A stretch of 17,390 nt of DNA from JAFLCA01 sp041907145 (GTDB taxonomy: Bacteria; Bdellovibrionota_C; UBA2361; JAFLCA01): contig JAYRHW010000271.1 of NCBI GenBank assembly GCA_041907145.1, positions 1 through 17,390 of the forward strand. Reading direction: 5' to 3'. Below, in pieces: positions 1 through 5,966 of the stretch. The number at the start of each line of letters is the position of its first letter. Positions within the stretch are counted from its first letter, which is position 1. The notes beneath the pieces are model-generated. The model was not told the DNA's origin and ran no database searches. It worked only from the letters and a program-made list of their open reading frames with translations. Both the position numbers and the translations under genes were made by a program.

Positions 1-1
1 G

Positions 2-772
2 CAGCGATTCGTTCCGATAGCGGTGGAAAAAGGGGCGGTCGCAATTGATAACTCACGATTTTTCCGGCTCGATAAGAATGTGCCTTTGGTAGTCCCTGAG
101 GTGAATCCTCAAGCGGTAACCGCCGCGACCCGTATCATTGCCAACCCGAATTGTTCGACGATTCAGCTCGTCGTGGTGCTGCATGTGATACATGAACTTG
201 CGGGACTTAAGCGGGTCGTCGTTTCGACGTATCAATCTGTTTCCGGCGCAGGAAAGGCTGCCCTCGATGAGCTCTTGGCGCAAACGATAGCGATTTGCAA
301 CCAGAAGGATGTTGAGGTCGAGGAATTCCCTCATCAGATAGCCTTTAACATCATCCCTCACATTGATGTAATCCAGGATGATGGCTATACCCGGGAGGAA
401 TTCAAAATAATCCACGAGAGTCGCAAAATTTTGGGAATTCCGAATCTTCCGATTACAGCGACTGCGGTGCGCGTGCCGGTATTCCTTTCTCACTCGGAAT
501 CGGTAAACGTCGAGACTGAACGAGCTTTGACCCCCGATGCCTTGATAAAGGGATTGGAAGGTCGTTCGGGTGTCGAAGTTTTTGCGAACAATTCAGACTA
601 CCCGATGCCGCTTTCGACGGCATCGACGGATTCTATACAGGTGGGACGCATACGCCGCGACGAGTCGGTGCCGCACGGACTTAATCTCTGGATCGTCGCC
701 GACAATCTCCGCAAAGGGGCGGCATTGAATGCCGTGCAGATCGCTGAGCTGGTGTTACAGCGGCGAGGTTAG
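2..772 (+). CDS. asd: Aspartate-semialdehyde dehydrogenase, 5' end missing
   Basis: This enzyme reduces aspartyl-4-phosphate to aspartate semialdehyde with NADPH in the cytoplasm, the branch point to lysine/diaminopimelate, threonine and methionine. The reading frame is open from base 2, so the start lies upstream of the window. About 256 residues remain of a family that is usually near 340, so roughly the N-terminal quarter, including the nucleotide-binding Rossmann start, is missing. The segment FVPIAVEKGAVAIDNS is typical of the family. The catalytic cysteine sits in NPNCST. Further conserved stretches are YQSVSGAG and ATAVRVPV with the nearby SHSES, which carries a substrate-binding region. 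The C-terminal NLRKGAALNAVQIAE is also characteristic. A GTG at base 23 could be mistaken for a start but lies inside the conserved fold. truA follows after only 5 bases, suggesting co-transcription. Identification is firm. Confidence 0.96.
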   Translation, partial: QRFVPIAVEKGAVAIDNSRFFRLDKNVPLVVPEVNPQAVTAATRIIANPNCSTIQLVVVLHVIHELAGLKRVVVSTYQSVSGAGKAALDELLAQTIAICNQKDVEVEEFPHQIAFNIIPHIDVIQDDGYTREEFKIIHESRKILGIPNLPITATAVRVPVFLSHSESVNVETERALTPDALIKGLEGRSGVEVFANNSDYPMPLSTASTDSIQVGRIRRDESVPHGLNLWIVADNLRKGAALNAVQIAELVLQRRG

Positions 773-777
773 CGCCC

Positions 778-1521
778 GTGGTTAATGTACGCCTGGTCGT
801 CGAGTACAATGGCGCGAGGTTTCATGGCTGGCAGATGCAGCCGGGGCAACGCACTATCGAGGGAGAACTAGAACGGGTCTTGTCGACCATTCTGCGTGAG
901 CCCATACATCCCATTTACGCTTCGGGACGTACTGATGCCGGCGTTCACGCCAGGGGGCAAGTCGTCAATTTTCATATGAGCTCCACGCCTGATTTGCTGC
1001 GCATCGGGCATTCCATAAGCAATATCCTGCGCGGAGAGCTTACGGTCCTTAAGGCCGATATCGTTCCGGATGACTTCCATTCGCGACATTCCGCCGTCTG
1101 CAAGCAGTACTCTTATACGATCTTAAATCGGCTTGGACCGGCGGTGCTCGACCGTGGCAGGGTCTGGTACATAGGCACACCGCTGGATGTCGAGATGATG
1201 AATCGAGAGGCCGGCAGTTTTATCGGTCGACATGACTTTAAAAGTTTCCAGGGTGCCGGCTGTGCCGCCAAGACTAGCATCAAGGTAATTCATGAGTGCG
1301 AGGTCGTCCGCGAAGGTTACTATGTTATCTTTCGCGTTGTCGGCGAGGGCTTTCTCAAGCATATGGTGCGAATCATGGTTGGGACCCTCGTGAGTCTTTC
1401 ACGCAAGCGCATCGAGAGAAGCTCGATCGCGGATATCCTCGCAGCCTGCGATCGGGGCGCCGCCGGGGTCACAGCGCCATCGCATGGACTTTGTTTGGAT
1501 TGGGTGCGTTACGATCGATGA
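778..1521 (+). CDS. truA: tRNA pseudouridine(38-40) synthase TruA
   Basis: TruA isomerises uridines 38, 39 and 40 in the anticodon stem-loop of many tRNAs to pseudouridine, in the cytoplasm. The 247-residue length matches the family. The catalytic aspartate is D53 in the signature SGRTDAGVHA. The N-terminal EYNGARFHGWQ and the C-terminal GEGFLKHMVRIMVGT are conserved landmarks of both halves of the pseudo-duplicated fold. The GTG at 778 is preceded by GAGG at 765-768 with nine bases of spacing, which supports this start. The gene begins 5 bases after asd, and an asd-truA linkage is common in Proteobacteria. Nothing appears truncated or shifted. Identification is firm. Confidence 0.96.
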   Translation: MVNVRLVVEYNGARFHGWQMQPGQRTIEGELERVLSTILREPIHPIYASGRTDAGVHARGQVVNFHMSSTPDLLRIGHSISNILRGELTVLKADIVPDDFHSRHSAVCKQYSYTILNRLGPAVLDRGRVWYIGTPLDVEMMNREAGSFIGRHDFKSFQGAGCAAKTSIKVIHECEVVREGYYVIFRVVGEGFLKHMVRIMVGTLVSLSRKRIERSSIADILAACDRGAAGVTAPSHGLCLDWVRYDR

Positions 1522-1797
1522 GCTAGCCTCGTGCTTCCCTACCTCAACTGAAATTTGCCTCACAGGTGCCCGTAGCGATAAGAGCTGCCGCAATAATAAA
1601 ATCATCTGCTCCGTTCCTGCGCGTAAGTTCGAGAACTCGGACTTCCTCGGACTATTTGTTGCTAGATCTCTGATATCTTTAGGGACGCGGTTCCGGGAAT
1701 TCCGTACATCTGAATTCCTCTTCCTTAGCGCGTATCTTGGGCGCAATCTTGCGGTAACTGGGATTGAATGACTGCGTAGTCGCCCAGCCGGAGTGGT

Positions 1798-2841
1798 ATG
1801 GAAGCTGGTTTAAGTCCTGCTGCGGGTCCTAATCCGCAGCCGTTCGTGGATCTAGGAGTAACTCACCGGGAAACTCTAGGAACTGGTGTCGAATTACTAA
1901 TAGCTCCGCGACACGTCATTTCCTGGTCAGAATTTCTTCAGGCTGCGCCCGGATTCTCCATAGCGCTCGACGGGTATGTAGTCGGGCCGCCGCACTACAG
2001 CCCGGATGGACCACACCTCAATCTTAACCATCATGAACAGGTCGATCGTCTTGGCACCCGCAGCACCACGGGGCAGGTGCATGTGAATCTCAAGCAGGGA
2101 CTCATGAGCGCCTTTGAGCTTGCGGGATTTCCCTGCATGCATATCTTTGCCAACGATCCTGATCAGGATGTGAGCACTGCCGTGTGGTTGCTCAAACATC
2201 ACGAGCGAGTGACGCGCAATGGGGAGCCGCTCATTAATCGCCTGGTGCAAGCAGAAGATCTACTGGATACGACCGCCGGAGCATATCCTTTCGATCCTCG
2301 CTCCGACCTTGCCCGTGAATTGAATTGGATTTACGACCCCTACACTCAAAGTAGATTGTCGGGAAAGTTGATTGCCGCTACTGGAGCTGAGATGGCGGCT
2401 GTCATCGCGGCAGTTGGTTCTCGCATTTCAGAATACGTGGTAGGGAGAGGGCAGCAACTCCCCCTGGACCTGCGTCTGGAGCGTTTGGGTGGCGGCCCCG
2501 GTTGGGCGCTGATCCGTGAAGTTGGCGCGGCGGCCCGCACCGAGCTGTATCAAGCAGGCGAGCGTGCGTTCGTGGCTGCAGCTGAAGCGGGAGAGGGAAA
2601 ATTTAAGTATTCAATCGGCAAGATGTCACCCTTTATCCCGTTTCCGATTGCCGAGCTCTATGAGGTGCTCAATAAGGCTGAAGGCATTCCCGATGGCGAA
2701 AAGGATTGCTGGGGTGGGGGAGATATTATCGGCGGCTCGCCGCGACGCTCACACAGCAGGCTGTCGCCGCCGGAGATAGAAAAGATTATCAATGGGTACC
2801 TGGAGTTCTTGCGGCACCAGACGCTGCCAGTTATGCACTAA
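1798..2841 (+). CDS. Conserved protein of unknown function, DHH-phosphoesterase-like motifs
   Basis: I recognise this as a conserved bacterial family without an assigned function. What can be seen is a 347-residue soluble protein without signal peptide or membrane segment. Near the N-terminal third is LNHHEQVDRLGTRST (H78 and H79), followed by an acidic cluster NDPDQDV (D120, D122, D124), then QAEDLLDTTAGAYPF and a glycine-rich C-terminal WGGGDIIGGSPR. The His-His plus spaced Asp pattern and the Gly-rich tail recall DHH/DHHA1 and MYG1-type metal-dependent phosphoesterases. A metal-dependent hydrolase is therefore my inference, not a demonstrated match. The ATG at 1798 follows a weak GGAG at about 1790. 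The 276 bases between truA and this gene hold no supported gene or clear promoter. It is the last plus-strand gene before a convergent minus-strand set. Reality of the gene is near certain; function is open. Confidence 0.85.
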   Translation: MEAGLSPAAGPNPQPFVDLGVTHRETLGTGVELLIAPRHVISWSEFLQAAPGFSIALDGYVVGPPHYSPDGPHLNLNHHEQVDRLGTRSTTGQVHVNLKQGLMSAFELAGFPCMHIFANDPDQDVSTAVWLLKHHERVTRNGEPLINRLVQAEDLLDTTAGAYPFDPRSDLARELNWIYDPYTQSRLSGKLIAATGAEMAAVIAAVGSRISEYVVGRGQQLPLDLRLERLGGGPGWALIREVGAAARTELYQAGERAFVAAAEAGEGKFKYSIGKMSPFIPFPIAELYEVLNKAEGIPDGEKDCWGGGDIIGGSPRRSHSRLSPPEIEKIINGYLEFLRHQTLPVMH

Positions 2842-2939
2842 CAGCTATCGCACGGTGCCAAGATTTAATTGCAGAGTTAGTGTTAATGCCGCTCTGCGGA
2901 CAATACAGATGGCATGCGAAAAACTTCCAGAAAGCGGCT

Positions 2940-3641
2940 CTAGATGGCGCTTGGCGCGTTGTGATAGTAGGCCACGAGGTGCAGCACTACCTGCCAAAGT
3001 CCGTACGCTAAGTAGCGAATACCGAACCAGCCCTGGAGCACCCAAGCCATCAAAATGCTGGCAATCGTGAGATTCATGGCAGTGATGTAGAGCAGCGCCA
3101 CTCTGTATCCTCCGCGAATCATGGTGAGATCAGTTTGACGCCGGGAGATGTCTCGCACATTCAGTATGATGTCGATGCCATAACCAATCCCGACGACGGC
3201 CACCATCAACTCGTGAGAGTACCTCCATACGCCGTACGCCAGGAGGAGAGCCGGAAAAGTGAAGAGCGGTATGATATAGGGCGCCAAGGATATGAATGCG
3301 TTGTACTCCGCCGTGCGCGAAGTGTACTCGTACTCAAAATAACCCGAATCCTTCTTCACTTTTAGCCCGCGGGCGCGATTACCGGCTAAACCAGAAACAA
3401 GGGAATGTTTGAATTCATGAATAAGCACCGAGGGGTGCCCTTGAATGAAATACATGGCAATGAACCCGCCCGGTATCATGCCGATGCCGAAACTGACGAG
3501 ATATGGAAAGTTTTCTACGTTCCAGAGATCGGGCAGTAGGGAAATGTTCAGGACTGATAGCAGGCAGAGGAAAAATAGGGAGCTGAAAAAGGCAAATCCC
3601 CCGACACTAAGCTGCTTCTTTGCCTGCTCCGCCTTGCCCAT
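2940..3641 (-). CDS. Membrane metalloprotease-like protein (M50-like, HEFKH motif)
   Basis: This is a 233-residue integral membrane protein with about six hydrophobic segments (roughly residues 14-36, 48-66, 113-138, 145-162, 181-200 and 205-226). The zinc-protease motif HExxH occurs as H75-E76-F77-K78-H79, just after a hydrophobic stretch. A later segment, GYGIDIILNVRDISRRQTDL, lies where M50-type proteins supply a third metal ligand; D164 and D171 are candidates. The layout fits an M50 or M50B-like site-2 protease, which cleaves membrane-associated substrates, but I cannot confirm the family or substrate. I chose the ATG at 3641 over an in-frame TTG at 3650, because a weak GGA lies about five bases before the ATG. 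An extended -10-like element lies upstream at 3673-3681. It follows a FlgM-like gene on the same strand by about 80 bases and converges with the gene ending at 2841. Confidence 0.8.
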   Translation of the reverse strand: MGKAEQAKKQLSVGGFAFFSSLFFLCLLSVLNISLLPDLWNVENFPYLVSFGIGMIPGGFIAMYFIQGHPSVLIHEFKHSLVSGLAGNRARGLKVKKDSGYFEYEYTSRTAEYNAFISLAPYIIPLFTFPALLLAYGVWRYSHELMVAVVGIGYGIDIILNVRDISRRQTDLTMIRGGYRVALLYITAMNLTIASILMAWVLQGWFGIRYLAYGLWQVVLHLVAYYHNAPSAI

Positions 3642-3672
3642 GTTCCACAATGCACTATGGACTATTGGGATA

Positions 3673-3681
3673 ATTGTAGCA
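3673..3681 (-). promoter_or_regulatory. Possible extended -10 promoter for the M50-like gene
   Basis: Read on the minus strand this is TGCTACAAT, matching the extended -10 form TGnTAnAAT. No good -35 hexamer lies 17 bases upstream, which is typical of extended -10 promoters. A start site near 3666 would give a leader of about 25 bases to the ATG at 3641. This is a by-eye motif match only. Confidence 0.35.
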
Positions 3682-3723
3682 CGGGTGGTCGAATAAGACG
3701 GGCGAACTCAGACCTCCAGGCGA

Positions 3724-3870
3724 CTAGCGGGCCATGAATAGTGCTTTGGCTAGGCTCAGGTTGTCGACCTTATACTTGCCGGAAACAATCTTGTTTTTGA
3801 GCTTCTCAATTTTCTTGCGACGAACGGTTGAAAGCTGGCGCATGATCTTTTCGGCGGACTTGGAACTCAT
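3724..3870 (-). CDS. Short FlgM-like anti-sigma-28 protein
   Basis: This 48-residue frame reads MSSKSAEKIMRQ at its start and ends KALFMAR. The central part KIEKLKNKIVSGKYKVDN, followed by LSLAKALFMAR, matches the conserved C-terminal helix pattern of FlgM (RVExLKxxIxxGxYKVDxxxIAxxL), which binds and inhibits the flagellar sigma factor FliA. Usual FlgM proteins are about 70-100 residues, so this one keeps mainly the sigma-binding part and lacks most of the disordered N-terminus. A good Shine-Dalgarno, TAGGGAG, lies about seven bases before the ATG, which is strong support that this short frame is translated. No flagellar gene is present in the window, so the partner sigma factor must lie elsewhere. 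The gene could alternatively regulate another sigma factor. The M50-like membrane protein gene follows on the same strand. I am confident it is a gene and fairly confident of the FlgM resemblance. Confidence 0.68.
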   Translation of the reverse strand: MSSKSAEKIMRQLSTVRRKKIEKLKNKIVSGKYKVDNLSLAKALFMAR

Positions 3871-3932
3871 ACAGACTCCCTACAACAGTACCTACAGTTT
3901 TGTACGGGTTGGAGAATCCTTCTCGCCTTGGG

Positions 3933-3963
3933 AGCTAAGCTTTTGAAAGGCTTAGCTGTTTTT
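3933..3963 (+). terminator. Terminator-like hairpin in plus-strand orientation
   Basis: Perfect 8-base arms AGCTAAGC (3933-3940) and GCTTAGCT (3950-3957) enclose a 9-base loop and are followed by GTTTTT. The U-tract lies only on the plus-strand side, so as a rho-independent terminator it would stop rightward transcription. Yet no plus-strand gene ends nearby; the closest ends at 2841. On the minus strand the same hairpin would sit in the leader of the FlgM-like gene. The stem is moderate in GC, so strength is uncertain. Confidence 0.5.
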
Positions 3964-4161
3964 CCCTAATATCCTTATTACGTACCTGGCTTCAATCGAG
4001 TTGGTGTTCAAACTTGAACGCTCTAACTCAGCCACAGATAGTATCGTGCACAAAAGTGAACAACTTGAGGTTTTGGCACTAAAAATCACAATTTTCCTCA
4101 AATAATTGCCTAATAGTCTGAAATGAATGACTTTCTAAGCAGAGCGGGGAGGGCCATTGTG

Positions 4162-4257
4162 CCCGTTGCCTCGGTGGTCCTCGTGGGTAATTCAGCGGCG
4201 CGCGGTGTTCAATGCCGCTGCCGAAGTACTTAGTCCACGAAGACCGCCAAGGACGGG
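4162..4257. repeat. Long imperfect palindrome (REP- or MITE-like element)
   Basis: The outer arms, about 4162-4186 and 4235-4257, pair over most of their length: CCCGT with ACGGG, CC with GG, GGTC with GACC, and TCGTGG with CCACGA, interrupted by a two-base bulge and a few mismatches. Inside, AGCGGC (4194-4199) pairs with GCCGCT (4214-4219). The right arm, read as CTTGGCGGTCTTCGTGG on the minus strand, resembles dispersed intergenic repeats seen in many bacterial genomes. It sits just past the stop of the cupin gene but has no U-tract, so a simple terminator is unlikely. Copy number cannot be seen from this window. Confidence 0.5.
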
Positions 4258-4273
4258 TTTCCAGAAATGCGAG

Positions 4274-4633
4274 CTACTTCATTTCGGATACGAGCAACTT
4301 GACCTCGGTCTTTCCCGTGTTCTGCGCCCAATGGGTTTCGGCCGGCAGCCATACTACCTGGTCAGTGTGAAGTTCATTGACCGCGGCTGTTCCGTCGGCG
4401 TGATGAATGGTCAGGGTTCCGGGCTTCAGTACCGTTACGAAATGTTCATGCGGATGTGAGTGCTCGGCAATCTTTTGGCCGGGTTTGAAGGTTACCTCCA
4501 TTACGCGCACTTTTTCATTTTCGAACAGGAGCTTGTACATGTCCGGTGCCGCGGCGAGAGGATCCGGGGCGGCCAGAGCCAGCGATGGCGCGAGCAGAGT
4601 GATGCTAAGCAAGGTTCCAAGAAACTGTTTCAT
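4274..4633 (-). CDS. Exported small cupin-domain protein
   Basis: This is a 119-residue protein. Residues 1-21 form a signal peptide ending ALA before APDPLAAAP, so the mature protein is probably periplasmic. The remainder is one cupin barrel. Motif 1 is GQKIAEHSHPHEHF with H58, H60, H62 and H64 as possible metal ligands and E63. Motif 2 lies around VVWLPAETHWAQNTG with H101. Cupins of this size bind a metal ion and serve varied roles, including dioxygenase, isomerase or sensor, so no substrate can be assigned. A strong Shine-Dalgarno, TGGAGG, lies about eight bases before the ATG at 4633. It is monocistronic by position: the next minus-strand gene upstream, pgk, ends 103 bases away. Gene and cupin fold are firm; function is unknown. 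Confidence 0.85.
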   Translation of the reverse strand: MKQFLGTLLSITLLAPSLALAAPDPLAAAPDMYKLLFENEKVRVMEVTFKPGQKIAEHSHPHEHFVTVLKPGTLTIHHADGTAAVNELHTDQVVWLPAETHWAQNTGKTEVKLLVSEMK

Positions 4634-4736
4634 GAATCTATCCTCCAGGTAAGATATGTCGTAAGGAAAACGCGTACGCGCCCAATGCTACAAGGAGTGC
4701 TCCTGAACTGAAACAAAAATCGTGACAAAGACGAGA

Positions 4737-5915
4737 TCAGGATTCAAGCGCCGCGAATCCCGGCAGCCCCTTGCCCTCGAGGAGGGCAAGGAATGCTCCT
4801 CCGCCGGTCGAGATATAGTCAAACTTATGCCCAAGCTCCATTTTATGTATGGCGGCATCAGTGTCTCCGCCGCCGACGACCGTCATTCCATGGGCGCTGG
4901 CCAAAGCTTCAATCATGTCGGTGGTGCCCTTGGCGAATTCCTCGTTCTCGAAGGCGCCCATCGGGCCATTCCATACGATTGTCTCGGCGTTCTGCAAAGC
5001 TTCACGGAACAGCAGTGATGACGCCGGGCCGATGTCCAGGGCCATCATATCTGCAGGTACTTCCGGGGCTGGCACGGGGCGTCCAAGCCCCTTTGCCGTT
5101 GGTGAAGGCGCAACGAGAAAATCGACCGGCAAGTAGAGCTTGCAATCACGACGTGCCAACGTGCCTAAAATTTCCAGAGCTTTGGGAAACAGCTCGCGCT
5201 CGACGAGTGAGCGGCCCATCTGCAGCCCCTGTGCGGCCAAAAATGTATTTGCCATTGCCCCGCCGATAATGAGTTTATCGGCTCGAGTTGCTATGTGGAG
5301 CAGGGCATTGAGCTTGGTTGAAACTTTTGAGCCGCCAAGCACCACGCAGAGAGGGGCTTTGGGCTTTACGAGCGATTTTTCGTAATAATCCATTTCCTTT
5401 TGCATTAACAATCCAGGAGCCTTCTCCTTGAGGAGCCTCGGCACGCCAACCATTGAGGCATGTTTTCGATGGGCAGTGGCGAAGGCATCTTGGACGAAGA
5501 CATCCCCGAGCTTGGCAAGCTGGGCTGCAAATTGCGGGTCGTTGTCCTTTTCCCCTGCGTGATATCGCAGATTCTCGAGCAGGAGTACTCGACCGGGCTC
5601 CAAGCTCTTTGCAAGTTCCTCGACTGCAGCTCCAACGCAATCAGGAGCTAAAAGGACCTCGGCGTTAAGCAGTGTACGAAGGTGCTCCGCTACGGGTTTG
5701 AGCGAAGTTCTGGGATCTGCCTTGCCGCTCCCGTCCCCAAGATGGGACATCACGATCGGACGACCGCCATGCTCCAGCACGAACTTTAGAGTAGGGAGGA
5801 ATTGTTGCACCCGATTATCATCGGTAATGTGCAGCTCGTCATCGAGGGGCACGTTTAGATCCGCCCGGATGAGAACTCTTTTATTGGTGAGAGAAAGCGA
5901 GGTTAAACTCTTCAT
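4737..5915 (-). CDS. pgk: Phosphoglycerate kinase
   Basis: Pgk transfers the acyl phosphate of 1,3-bisphosphoglycerate to ADP in glycolysis and acts in reverse in gluconeogenesis, in the cytoplasm. At 392 residues the length is normal. Landmarks in order are RADLNVPLDD near residue 17, MSHLG near 56-60, LLENLRYHAGEK, VQDAFATAHRKHAS, VLGGSKVSTKL, VWNGPMGAFE, the nucleotide-binding GGGDTDAAIHK and the terminal YISTGGGAFL. The motif usually written SHLGRPxG reads SHLGDGSG here, so the arginine expected after the glycine is D61; see findings. I chose the ATG at 5915, since MKSLTSLSLTNKRVLIR matches the family start. A GTG at 5927 would add four residues. The gene lies 51 bases downstream of the Nif3-family gene on the same strand, suggesting one transcript. 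Identification is firm. Confidence 0.96.
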   Translation of the reverse strand: MKSLTSLSLTNKRVLIRADLNVPLDDELHITDDNRVQQFLPTLKFVLEHGGRPIVMSHLGDGSGKADPRTSLKPVAEHLRTLLNAEVLLAPDCVGAAVEELAKSLEPGRVLLLENLRYHAGEKDNDPQFAAQLAKLGDVFVQDAFATAHRKHASMVGVPRLLKEKAPGLLMQKEMDYYEKSLVKPKAPLCVVLGGSKVSTKLNALLHIATRADKLIIGGAMANTFLAAQGLQMGRSLVERELFPKALEILGTLARRDCKLYLPVDFLVAPSPTAKGLGRPVPAPEVPADMMALDIGPASSLLFREALQNAETIVWNGPMGAFENEEFAKGTTDMIEALASAHGMTVVGGGDTDAAIHKMELGHKFDYISTGGGAFLALLEGKGLPGFAALES

Positions 5916-5966
5916 ACGACCGGGCACAGCTTCAAAATTAATCGGTCAGCAATCTAAATCACTGCA

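Larger units (their letters stand above)
3871..4273. other. 403-base stretch without a supported gene
   Basis: This stretch separates the start of the FlgM-like gene from the end of the cupin gene, both on the minus strand. It holds a terminator-like hairpin (3933-3963), a 14-base inverted repeat with arms GTTCAA and TTGAAC (4006-4019), an AT-rich part at about 4070-4135, and a long imperfect palindrome (4162-4257). The promoter of the FlgM-like gene should lie here. A short plus-strand frame starting at 4122 (36 codons) has no ribosome binding site and I do not support it as a gene. Confidence 0.7.

Noticed and set aside
1484..1771. Plus-strand frame across the truA end and the following gap
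   Set aside because: It overlaps truA, has no ribosome site and shows no recognisable protein character.
4006..4019. Inverted repeat GTTCAA-AC-TTGAAC as an operator
   Set aside because: Six-base arms of this kind are expected a few times by chance in a window this size; noted only within the gap description.
4122..4232. Short plus-strand frame beginning MNDFLSRAGRAIVPVAS
   Set aside because: No ribosome site, 36 codons only, and its second half is the palindromic element.
4671..4680. Perfect 10-base palindrome around CGCGTACGCG upstream of the cupin gene
   Set aside because: Short and self-complementary by base composition; no second copy or spacing to a promoter that would mark it as a regulator site.
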